Part shown: positions 1 to 6,816 of the stretch, one piece after another
Position numbering within the stretch: position 1 is the first letter of the stretch
Layout of the letters: every line of letters starts with the position of its first letter
Assembly (NCBI GenBank): GCA_902765395.1
Contig: CACWZP010000004.1
Location: 336,569 to 400,568, forward strand
Length of the DNA: 64,000 nucleotides
Reading direction: 5' to 3'
DNA from: an uncultured Eubacteriales bacterium
GTDB lineage: Bacteria; Bacillota; Clostridia; Christensenellales; Aristaeellaceae
Notes under the pieces: model-generated
The model's input: only the letters and a program-made list of their open reading frames with translations
Told to the model about the DNA's origin: nothing
The model's database searches: none
Made by a program: the position numbers and the translations under genes

Positions 1-2
1 AC

Positions 3-311
3 CTGGCCGCCATCCGCACCGCCATGAAGATCCTGAAGGAGGGCCACGGCCTGGCCATTTTCCCCCAGGGCACCCGGGTGAAGGACAACCACCCCGCCCC
101 GATGCTGGAGGGCGTGTCCATGATCGCCATGCGCGCGAACGCGCCGGTGATCCCGGCCTACATCGGCGGCCCCTTCCGCCTGTTCCGGAAGACCCAGCTG
201 TCCTTCGGCCCGCCCGTCAGCTTCGAGGGGCTGCCCCGGCGGGTGGACAGCGACACCCTGGACAAAGCCACCCGGCGCATTGAGGCCGCGGTGTGGGGAT
301 TGAAGCGCTGA
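3..311 (+). CDS. plsC: 1-acyl-sn-glycerol-3-phosphate acyltransferase, C-terminal part
   Basis: This is the last ~102 residues of a PlsC-family acyltransferase; the start lies outside the window, and the frame is open to the left edge. PlsC transfers a fatty acyl group to lysophosphatidic acid to make phosphatidic acid at the inner face of the membrane. The visible family marker is FPQGTRVK (the FPEGTR-type motif that binds the phosphate of the acceptor), followed by the usual conserved segment ending in IPAYIGG. The N-terminal HX4D catalytic motif is not in the window. A plsC gene directly before the ispH-rpsA fusion is a familiar clostridial arrangement, which supports the call. Confidence 0.85.
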   Translation: MAAIRTAMKILKEGHGLAIFPQGTRVKDNHPAPMLEGVSMIAMRANAPVIPAYIGGPFRLFRKTQLSFGPPVSFEGLPRRVDSDTLDKATRRIEAAVWGLKR

Positions 312-444
312 TTTACCGCGCTGACGTGTTAAAATTGCATTAATTCCGAAATAGAGGCAGGAATTACAAGGATTCCGGGCGAAATAACACGGATAGCGTA
401 AATAGTATATTTATGCGTATACCCTGTGTATACACCGCATTTCG

Positions 445-2490
445 TTGCTCTGGAGGCGATTGGAGATCGCGCGCGTCGTGTTGGCGCGGCATGCCGGGTT
501 CTGCTTCGGCGTCCGCCGCGCGGTGGAGACCGCCCAGCGGTCGGCCCCGGCGGTCACGCTCGGGCCCATCATCCACAACCCGCAGGTGGTCCAGTCCCTC
601 GCGGCGCTTGGCATCACCAGCGCCGACACCCCTACGGACATTCCCGAGGGCGCGCGGGTGGTCATCCGCTCCCACGGCGTGGGCCGGGCGGCCTACGAGG
701 CGCTGGAGGATCGGAAGTGCGAGATCGTGGACGCCACCTGCCCCTTCGTGCAGCGCATCCACGACATGGCCCGCACGGCCTCGAAATCCGGCACGCCGCT
801 GATCGTCATCGGCGAGGCGGAGCACCCGGAGGTGCAGGGCATACTGGGCTGGACGCAGGCCCCGGCCTTCGCCGTGATGACGGAGGCGGACGTGGCCGCC
901 CTTCCCCCGCTGGACAGCGCCCTGGTCGTGGCCCAGACCACCATGGTCAAGGAGACCTTCGACCGGCTGTGCGCGCTGCTCTCACAGCGCGTCCCCAACC
1001 TGGACGTGCACGCCACCATCTGCACCGCCACCCGGGACCGCCAGCAGGAGGTTGCCGACATCGCCCGCCAGGCGGACGTGATGCTGGTGGTGGGCGGACG
1101 GGAGAGTTCAAACAGTCGCAAGCTGTACAGGCTCGCTTCTGATATATGCCGCAGGACTTATTTCATCGAGACTGCGGCGGAATTGGACGGCATCGCCATC
1201 GGCCCGTCCGATACGATTGGGATTACAGCCGGTGCATCCACGCCGGATTGTATCATTAAGGAGGTTGTTGCAAGAATGAACGACATCGAGAAGAAAGTCA
1301 CCCCCGAAGAGAACCAGGAACTTGAAGTCATGTCAGAAGAAGCCATTGACAAGACCATAGTTCAAATTCGCCCCGGCCAGATCATCACTGGCAAGGTCGA
1401 AATGATCACCGACGATGAGGTTTGCGTCAACATCGGCTATAAGTCTGACGGTATCGTTAAGAAATCCGAGCTTTCTTCCACCGATGTCAAGGAAGGCGAT
1501 GAGATCGAAGTCGAGGTCGTCAAGGTGAATGACGGCGAAGGCAACGTTCTGCTTTCCCAGAAGAACATCATCAACCGCAAGGCCTGGGAAGAGATCTGCG
1601 CCAAGGAAGAGGCTGGCGAGTTCGTCGAAGGCATCGGCAAGGAAGCCGTCAAGGGCGGCCTTCTGGCTGACGTGGCCGGCGTTCGCACCTTCATCCCCGC
1701 GTCCCAGCTCTCCCTGCGCTATGTCGAGAAGATCGACGAGTTCGTGGGCCAGCCCATGACCCTGAAGATCATCGAGATCGACAAGGCCAAGAAGCGCATC
1801 GTCGCCAGCCGCAAGGCCGTGCTGATGGCTGAAGAGGCCGAGAAGAAGAAGAAGATCTGGGAGAACCTGGAAGTCGGCTCCGTCGTGAAGGGCGTCGTTC
1901 GCCGCCTGGCGGATTTCGGTGCCTTCGTGGACATCGGCGGCGTGGACGGCCTGGTGCACGTCACCGACCTCAGCTGGGGCCGCGTTAAGCATCCCTCCGA
2001 CGTGGTTTCCGTGGGCCAGGAGATCGACGTGAAGATCCTGAACATCGATCCCGAGCGCGAGCGCATCTCCCTGTCCTACAAGCAGACCCAGCCCCGCCCC
2101 TGGACCGTCGCCGGTGAGAAGTATCCCGTCGGCTCCGTGGTGGAAGGCAAGGTCGTCCGCATCACCACCTTCGGCGCGTTCGTGGAGCTGGAGCCCGGCC
2201 TGGACGGCCTGGTGCACATCAGCCAGTGCGCCCTGACCCGCATCGCGAAGGTCGAGGACGCCGTGAACGTGGGCGACATCGTGCGCGTGAAGGTGCTGGA
2301 CGTCAACACCGAAGCCAAGCGCATCTCCCTGTCCATCCGCGAGGTGCTGGAGGACGAGGCGCTGGCCAGCGACGAGGGCGAGTATGACATCGACGAGATC
2401 CCCGCCGAGGAGGAGTACGTCGAGGAAGCGCCCGTGGAGAAGGCCCCCGTTGAGGAGGCTCCCGCTGAGGAAGCGCCCGTCGAGGAATAA
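445..2490 (+). CDS. ispH: IspH (HMBPP reductase) fused to 30S ribosomal protein S1
   Basis: Residues ~1-285 are IspH, the 4Fe-4S enzyme that makes IPP and DMAPP in the last step of the MEP isoprenoid pathway. The three cluster cysteines are visible: C20 in GFCFG, C99 in DATCPF and C193 in TICTATRD. From ~309 to ~640 there are four S1 RNA-binding repeats (for example DFGAFVDIGGVDGLVHVTDL and TFGAFVELEPGLDGLVHIS), as in ribosomal protein S1. The tail is very acidic with PVEEAP-type repeats. The fusion is known in Clostridia. The start is uncertain: the frame opens with TTG at 445, but TTG at 460 (MEIARVVLARHAGFCFG) fits IspH N-termini better, and a GGAGG lies at 452-456. The S1 part has no separate start or gap. 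Confidence 0.93.
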   Translation: MLWRRLEIARVVLARHAGFCFGVRRAVETAQRSAPAVTLGPIIHNPQVVQSLAALGITSADTPTDIPEGARVVIRSHGVGRAAYEALEDRKCEIVDATCPFVQRIHDMARTASKSGTPLIVIGEAEHPEVQGILGWTQAPAFAVMTEADVAALPPLDSALVVAQTTMVKETFDRLCALLSQRVPNLDVHATICTATRDRQQEVADIARQADVMLVVGGRESSNSRKLYRLASDICRRTYFIETAAELDGIAIGPSDTIGITAGASTPDCIIKEVVARMNDIEKKVTPEENQELEVMSEEAIDKTIVQIRPGQIITGKVEMITDDEVCVNIGYKSDGIVKKSELSSTDVKEGDEIEVEVVKVNDGEGNVLLSQKNIINRKAWEEICAKEEAGEFVEGIGKEAVKGGLLADVAGVRTFIPASQLSLRYVEKIDEFVGQPMTLKIIEIDKAKKRIVASRKAVLMAEEAEKKKKIWENLEVGSVVKGVVRRLADFGAFVDIGGVDGLVHVTDLSWGRVKHPSDVVSVGQEIDVKILNIDPERERISLSYKQTQPRPWTVAGEKYPVGSVVEGKVVRITTFGAFVELEPGLDGLVHISQCALTRIAKVEDAVNVGDIVRVKVLDVNTEAKRISLSIREVLEDEALASDEGEYDIDEIPAEEEYVEEAPVEKAPVEEAPAEEAPVEE

Positions 2491-2501
2491 TCCCATGACC
2501 C

Positions 2502-2533
2502 AAAGAGCGGCACGGCTGTGCCGCTCTTTTCTT
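2502..2533 (+). terminator. Rho-independent terminator after ispH-rpsA
   Basis: A perfect 12-bp stem (AAAGAGCGGCAC paired with its complement) around a GGCT loop is followed by TCTT. It starts 12 bases after the fusion stop codon. Confidence 0.85.
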
Positions 2534-2617
2534 AACCGTCAACACCGTGTCTTGCGGGTGTCTCCGCTGCGGCGCCCGCCCCAATCCCTCATTCCGGATT
2601 CAAAGAAGGAGGCTCCC

Positions 2618-3544
2618 ATGTCCAGGATCGAAACCTTTGTCATCAATTCCAACGCCGACGGCCTGGGCCTGTCGGTGTGCGTGGTCTCCCCCGACGGCGG
2701 CCAGCCGAAGGGGCTCGTGCAGTTCGCCCACGGCATGGCCGAGCACAAGGAGCGCTATCTCCCCTTCATGCAGTTCCTGGCCGACAACGGCTACGCCTGC
2801 CTGATCAACGACCACCGCGGCCACGGCGCCAGCGTGAAGGCCCCCGGCGACCTGGGCTACTTCTACGCCGGCGGCGCCCAGGCGCTGGTGGACGACCTGC
2901 ACCAGCTGACGCTCTGGTTCCGCCAGCGGTATCCGGGACTGAAGCTGATCCTGTTCGGCCACAGCATGGGCTCGCTGGCGGTGCGGGTGTACCGGCAGAA
3001 GTACGACGGCGACATCGACGGCCTGGTGGTCTGCGGCAGCCCCGGGGTGAACCCCGCCACCGGCGCGGGCCTGCTGCTGAACAGGGTGATGACGCTGTTC
3101 AAGGGCGAGCGGTACATCAGCCAGCTGTTCGTGAACATGACCACCGGCAGCTTCAACAAGGGCAACCCCAAGTCCGGCAGCGCCAACGCCTGGCTGTCCA
3201 CCAACCAGGACAATGTGCAGAAGTACGACGCCGACCCGCTGTGCGGCTTCCCCTTCACGCTGAACGGCTACAAGGCGCTGCTCACGCTGATGCGCGACGC
3301 CTACAGAGCCGTGCCCGCGGGCCATCCGGACCTGCCGGTGCACTTCATCTCCGGCGAAAACGACCCCTGCGCCCCCGACAGGAAGGGCTTCGACAGCGCC
3401 GTGGCGTGCGTGAAGCGCGACGGCTACCGGAACGTCACCGCGAAGATGTACCCGAATATGCGCCACGAGATCCTGAACCACGCCGAACACCAGCTGGTCT
3501 ACGACGACCTGCTGGGGCTGTTTGACGGGTGGATCGCCCAATAG
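2618..3544 (+). CDS. Alpha/beta hydrolase, monoacylglycerol lipase-like (serine aminopeptidase S33 fold)
   Basis: A 308-residue cytoplasmic hydrolase with no signal peptide. The layout is that of the Hydrolase_4 / monoacylglycerol lipase family: an N-terminal strand pair with FAHGMAEHKERY (oxyanion region), DHRGHG, the nucleophile elbow GHSMGS (Ser116), the acid SGENDP (Asp249) and the base MRHEIL (His283). The full triad is present, so it should be active on an ester substrate, most likely a lysolipid or monoglyceride; the substrate cannot be read from sequence. ATG at 2618 was chosen over upstream starts because AAGGAGG sits at 2606-2612. The acetyltransferase follows after 19 bases and is probably co-transcribed. 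Confidence 0.85.
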   Translation: MSRIETFVINSNADGLGLSVCVVSPDGGQPKGLVQFAHGMAEHKERYLPFMQFLADNGYACLINDHRGHGASVKAPGDLGYFYAGGAQALVDDLHQLTLWFRQRYPGLKLILFGHSMGSLAVRVYRQKYDGDIDGLVVCGSPGVNPATGAGLLLNRVMTLFKGERYISQLFVNMTTGSFNKGNPKSGSANAWLSTNQDNVQKYDADPLCGFPFTLNGYKALLTLMRDAYRAVPAGHPDLPVHFISGENDPCAPDRKGFDSAVACVKRDGYRNVTAKMYPNMRHEILNHAEHQLVYDDLLGLFDGWIAQ

Positions 3545-3563
3545 ACGAAAGGAGTTTCGGGGC

Positions 3564-4088
3564 ATGCCCATGGACTACAGGACAGAACAGCTGATCCTCC
3601 GCGCCGTGTCCGAAGACGACCTGGCCGAGGTCGCCCGGACATGGCCCTCCGATCATCGCCCGGTTTCCGAAGCGGAGGCGCAGGCGGCCATCGCCTATAT
3701 GCAAAGCAATGCCGCGAAAAACGCCAGGGGATGCCTTTGCCATCTCTGCCTGGCGGTCTGCGGGGCGGATGATCCCGGCGTCATCATGGGCTGGTGCGGC
3801 CTGGACGGCAGCAGGAGCCCCACGGAGCCCGAGATCTTCATCCTGTTGGACGAAGCATACCGGAACAAGGGCTACGGGACGCAGTGCGTGAAGGCGCTGC
3901 TGAGGATCGCGACGGAGGATTTCTCCCTTCCCAGCGTTCACGGGGGCTGCGACAAGCAGAATATCGCCTCCCGGCGGGCCATGGAGAAGGGCGGCATGGT
4001 GCAGTATGGGACGGAAGAAAACGGCGATCCGCTGTTCAGGTTCCGCGCCAATAACGATTCACGTCAGGAGGACAATACCTTTGAATGA
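3564..4088 (+). CDS. GNAT-family N-acetyltransferase
   Basis: A 174-residue protein of the RimJ/RimL-like GNAT type. The N-terminus has the characteristic DYRTEQLILRAVSEDDLAEV strand-helix; the acetyl-CoA region is seen as EIFILLDEAYRNKGYGTQCVKALL (R/Q-x-x-G-x-G/A type loop), and NIASRRAMEKGGMV is the usual NxxSxxxxEKxGF-type segment of this group. The acceptor could be a protein N-terminus, an amino acid or a small molecule; sequence does not decide. The start at 3564 has AAAGGAG at 3548-3554. The stop overlaps the next gene start by eight bases, so the two are translationally coupled. Confidence 0.83.
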   Translation: MPMDYRTEQLILRAVSEDDLAEVARTWPSDHRPVSEAEAQAAIAYMQSNAAKNARGCLCHLCLAVCGADDPGVIMGWCGLDGSRSPTEPEIFILLDEAYRNKGYGTQCVKALLRIATEDFSLPSVHGGCDKQNIASRRAMEKGGMVQYGTEENGDPLFRFRANNDSRQEDNTFE

Positions 4089-4359
4089 CGAGTATGTGAA
4101 GGTTATGAAGCGATGCTACGAGCTGGCCATCAGTGCCGGAAAAAAGGGCCATGACACCTTTGGCGCGGTGCTTGTGCATGATGGGCAAATCCTGGAGGAA
4201 GCGGAGAACACAGCGGATTATGCCCGCAGTATCTTCGGGCACGCGGAATTCAATCTGGTGCACAAATGCGCCAACAGGTATTCTGATGAAATCCTGGAGC
4301 ACGCTGTCGTATATACCAGCTGCGCTCCCTGCGAACGGTGCTTGGCGGCCATGAGATAA
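4081..4359 (+). pseudogene. Truncated cytidine/deoxycytidylate-type deaminase
   Basis: A 92-residue reading frame from a TTG start (CAGGAGGAC at 4065-4073) matches the first part of the zinc-dependent nucleobase/nucleoside deaminase family: FGAVLVHDG, the zinc/proton-shuttle motif HAE in GHAEFNLV and the zinc cysteines in TSCAPCERCLAAM. Family members normally continue for another 40-70 residues with further strands and helices. Here a TAA falls just after the second zinc motif, exactly inside a perfect palindromic repeat that starts at 4351, so the repeat supplied the stop codon and removed the C-terminus. All zinc ligands remain, but the missing core strands make an active fold doubtful. 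Confidence 0.7.
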
Positions 4360-4410
4360 GGGGACGGTTCCTTATCTCATTTGAGATGGGGAACCGTCCC
4401 CTTATCTCAT
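4351..4410. repeat. Perfect palindromic insertion-type repeat (REP/MITE-like)
   Basis: Two perfect 21-base arms (4351-4371 and 4390-4410) in inverted orientation surround an 18-base centre that itself holds the palindrome ATCTCATTTGAGAT. The core GGGGACGGTTCC resembles dispersed repeats common in Firmicutes genomes. It overlaps the end of the deaminase frame. Confidence 0.85.
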
Positions 4411-4430
4411 GAACATTTCGTTAATTCGTA

Positions 4431-4482
4431 TTTCGGTACCTTGACATTTCAGGCTGCACCTGATATTATTTAGGTACCGAAA
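4431..4482 (+). promoter_or_regulatory. Promoter of the MarR gene flanked by two inverted operator half-sites
   Basis: A near-consensus sigma-A promoter, TTGACA (4441-4446) and TATTAT (4464-4469) with 17-bp spacing, is bracketed by TTTCGGTACC (4431-4440) and its exact inverse GGTACCGAAA (4473-4482). The two arms are 42 bp apart centre to centre, about four helical turns. One touches the -35 box and the other lies just past the -10 box, as expected for a repressor that controls its own gene. Confidence 0.75.
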
Positions 4483-4495
4483 CACGAAAGGACGG

Positions 4496-5302
4496 ATGAA
4501 AATGTACAGCTTCAACGGTTTTGAAGATCGCATGAACGATCATAGAGCATTTGACGGACGGGAGGGCTTCGGCCACGGCATGCGCGGCATGGGCCGCCGC
4601 CACCACGAGCCCTTCGACCACGGCATGGCCCCCGACCACGGCATGGCCCCCGACCATGGGATGGCCCCCGACCATGGGATGGCCCCCGGCCTGAACGACT
4701 CGGAGCGAGGCTTCCACTGCGGTCCCCGAGGCATGGGCGGGCGCGGCATGGGGCCCGGCTTTCCCCGCGGCATGGGCCCGGGCGGCCCGGGCATGCCCCC
4801 GCACGGCATGGGTCCCCGCCGCCCCGACCGCGAATTCCTGCAGCGCCGGGTGGACGAGGCCGATCTGGCGGAGTTGATCGACATGGCGGGCCGCATGCTG
4901 CGCCGCCGTCCCCAGGGCGGTCCGGCCCAGGGCCAGGCGCTGATCCTGGCGATCCTGTCGGGCCGCGACGCCATCAGCCAGCGCGACCTGCAGCAGATGC
5001 TGGGTATCCAGCCCGGCTCCCTCAGTGAGCTGGTGAGCAAGCTGGAGGCCAAGGGCCTCGTCACCCGGGAAAAGGCGGAGGATCGCCGGGGCAACCTGCT
5101 GCGCGTCACCGATGCCGGGCGTGAAGCCGGCGCCGCCCAGCCCGAAGCCGACGGCACCGACCCCTTCTCCCCCCTCACCGCCGAGCAGCAAAACCAGCTG
5201 GCTTCCCTGCTCCGCGCGCTGCTGAACCACTGGGTCGGCGAGCTGGAGGACGCGCCCTGCGGCCCCCGCGGCCCCCGTGGACAGAGACCAGTGGAGGTGT
5301 GA
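4496..5302 (+). CDS. MarR-family transcriptional regulator with His/Met/Gly-rich N-terminal extension
   Basis: 268 residues. The winged helix-turn-helix lies at ~143-215 (LILAILSGRDAISQRDLQQM, then GSLSELVSKLEAKGLVTREK and the basic wing DRRGNLLRVT), so it should bind DNA as a dimer. Residues 1-115 are unlike ordinary MarR proteins: low complexity, rich in His, Met, Gly and Pro, with four exact DHGMAP repeats at 41-64 and many HGM/RGMG units. Such His/Met density suggests metal binding, but this is inference. ATG at 4496 follows AAAGGA. Family members often repress themselves and a neighbouring exporter; no exporter is adjacent here, and a terminator follows directly, so the gene is probably monocistronic. 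Confidence 0.85.
   Translation: MKMYSFNGFEDRMNDHRAFDGREGFGHGMRGMGRRHHEPFDHGMAPDHGMAPDHGMAPDHGMAPGLNDSERGFHCGPRGMGGRGMGPGFPRGMGPGGPGMPPHGMGPRRPDREFLQRRVDEADLAELIDMAGRMLRRRPQGGPAQGQALILAILSGRDAISQRDLQQMLGIQPGSLSELVSKLEAKGLVTREKAEDRRGNLLRVTDAGREAGAAQPEADGTDPFSPLTAEQQNQLASLLRALLNHWVGELEDAPCGPRGPRGQRPVEV
4616..4687 (+). repeat. Four tandem 18-bp repeats inside the MarR gene
   Basis: Four in-frame 18-base units (GACCA-GGCATGGCCCCC type) encode DHGMAP four times. Units 1-2 share one variant and units 3-4 another, which points to stepwise duplication. Confidence 0.9.
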
Positions 5303-5314
5303 CAAAAAGTTCAA

Positions 5315-5345
5315 GACAGGCTGCCAACCGGCAGCCTGTCTTTCT
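5315..5345. terminator. Bidirectional terminator between MarR gene and tatD
   Basis: An 11-bp perfect stem (GACAGGCTGCC and its complement) with an AACC loop is followed by TTTCT on the plus strand and, a few bases later, by a T-rich stretch on the minus strand. It serves both convergent genes. Confidence 0.75.
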
Positions 5346-6169
5346 CATATTCCCAATATCCTGTTTGAATTCTCCCACAGCTGCTCCGCCAGCTGGTCCG
5401 GCCCGACGCCCCTCAATTGGGCCACCTTGGCAAAGGTGTGGGCGATGAACGCCGGTTCGTTGCGCTGGCCGCGAAGGGGCACGGGGGCCATGTAGGGGCA
5501 GTCGGTCTCGATCAGCAGCCGGTCGGCGGGCAGGTTTTGCGCCACCTCGGTCAGCTTCGGCGCGTTCTTGAACGTCACCGCCCCGGACAGGCTGATATAC
5601 AGCCCCAGGTCCAGGTAGATCTTCGCGCTCTCCCAGCTGCCGGTATAGCAGTGCATGATGCCCGCGGGCATCCGCCCCGCCTTTGCCCTCGCGCGCAGCA
5701 TGTCCAGGCAGTCGCCGTGGGCTTCGCGGATGTGCAGCTGCACGGGGATTTTTCGCTCAAACGCCATGTCCAGCTGGATGTCGAACACGTCCCGCTGCGC
5801 CTCCCGGGGCGACAGGTCGTAGTGGTAATCCAGGCCGATCTCCCCCAGCAGGCGGCACTTGGGCTTCTCCAGATACCGCGACACGACGGCCTCGGCCGCC
5901 CCGTCCCAGAGCCGGGCGTTGTGGGGATGCACGCCGATGGCGCCGTACAGGAAATCGCGGCTTTCGACGATCTCAAACACCTTTTCCTCGTTGCCGACCC
6001 GGATCAGCCGGCCGCCCTCGTCCGGATCGCCGTCGTAGATCTCCTCCCGGGGGTCGGCCACCACCAGCGCCCGGGCCACGCCCGCGTCCAGGAACCGCTG
6101 GATGACCGCCTCCCGGTCCTCGTCAAAGCGCGGGTCGGCAATGTGGCAGTGGGTGTCAAACAAGCGCAT
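5345..6169 (-). CDS. tatD: TatD-family metal-dependent hydrolase / 3'-5' DNase
   Basis: 274 residues, the normal length for TatD. The amidohydrolase-type metal site is visible: HCH at residues 7-9, the glutamate in LLGEIGLDYHYD, the histidines in PVQLHIREAH and GIMHCYTGS, and the aspartate in LLIETDCPYMAPVPLRG. The family hydrolyses DNA or RNA from the 3-prime end and is used in DNA repair and in turnover; the exact substrate in this organism is unknown. Position after metG on the same strand is a classic Gram-positive arrangement, here with one exported protein gene placed between them. Confidence 0.9.
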   Translation of the reverse strand: MRLFDTHCHIADPRFDEDREAVIQRFLDAGVARALVVADPREEIYDGDPDEGGRLIRVGNEEKVFEIVESRDFLYGAIGVHPHNARLWDGAAEAVVSRYLEKPKCRLLGEIGLDYHYDLSPREAQRDVFDIQLDMAFERKIPVQLHIREAHGDCLDMLRARAKAGRMPAGIMHCYTGSWESAKIYLDLGLYISLSGAVTFKNAPKLTEVAQNLPADRLLIETDCPYMAPVPLRGQRNEPAFIAHTFAKVAQLRGVGPDQLAEQLWENSNRILGI

Positions 6170-6192
6170 GATGAATCCTCCAAATCTATGAT

Positions 6193-6214
6193 GCCTTCCC
6201 CAAAAGGGGAAGGC
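6193..6214. terminator. Perfect hairpin between two minus-strand genes
   Basis: GCCTTCCCC and GGGGAAGGC flank AAAA. A T-run follows only on the plus strand (ATTTTG), while both neighbours are on the minus strand, so this may be a partial terminator, a processing site or a copy of a small dispersed hairpin. A degenerate relative lies near 37110-37135. Confidence 0.4.
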
Positions 6215-6256
6215 ATTTTGAGCGTGTCTTTGTCCGGTCTCGTCGCCAAATCCGCG

Positions 6257-6796
6257 TCACTCGACGACATCGTAATTGAGGCCGTAGTCGCCATACTCGG
6301 TCAGGCTCAGCTCCCGGGCGCCCTTGCTGAGTATGTCGTCGCAAAGGCTGTCGGCATCGAAATAGGCGCCATCGGTGTAGGCCACCAGTATGCCGTTGTC
6401 CACGAGCTGCTTCCAGTTGTCCTCCAGCTTGTAGAAGCGTATGGCTACGGAGCAGCCGTCGGCCCGCTGGGCCGGGACGGTGTCCGCGCAGGTCATCGAG
6501 TTGAAGCCGGGATAGATGGATTCATAGTCCAGCGTCGCAAGCGTGTTGTAATCCATATCGGAGCTGGAATAGAAGATCATCTCATCATTGAGCTGCACCA
6601 GCGCATGGTTGCTGTCGCGATAAAACACGGTCAAAAACTCCATGTAGGTCTCCGTCTCTCCGGTCACGAACACGCGGTGCTTCACCAGCATGTCGGACAG
6701 GCTGGGCACCGTGAAATTGATGTCGGCAAAGGCACAGGTCAGCATGGTGCAAACGAGCAGCGCGGCGCACAGCACCAGGGCGATCTTCCTCTTCAT
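6257..6796 (-). CDS. Small exported protein of unknown function between metG and tatD
   Basis: 179 residues with a clear signal peptide at 1-25 (MKRKIALVLCAALLV, cleavage after CAFA). The mature part is mixed alpha/beta in composition with no motif I recognise. It has two short cysteine-containing spots (MTCADTV, GCSVAIR) and an acidic C-terminus. ATG at 6796 was chosen because GAGGAGGAAT lies just upstream on the minus strand; longer frames read through metG and are not real. It begins 20 bases after the metG stop and ends ~87 bases before tatD, so all three are probably one transcript under the Met T-box. Confidence 0.75.
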   Translation of the reverse strand: MKRKIALVLCAALLVCTMLTCAFADINFTVPSLSDMLVKHRVFVTGETETYMEFLTVFYRDSNHALVQLNDEMIFYSSSDMDYNTLATLDYESIYPGFNSMTCADTVPAQRADGCSVAIRFYKLEDNWKQLVDNGILVAYTDGAYFDADSLCDDILSKGARELSLTEYGDYGLNYDVVE

Positions 6797-6816
6797 GGTA
6801 TTATTCCTCCTCGTCG

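Noticed and set aside
4616-4687. Tandem repeats as a possible CRISPR array
   Set aside because: Units are contiguous, in-frame and encode a protein repeat; there are no spacers or cas genes.
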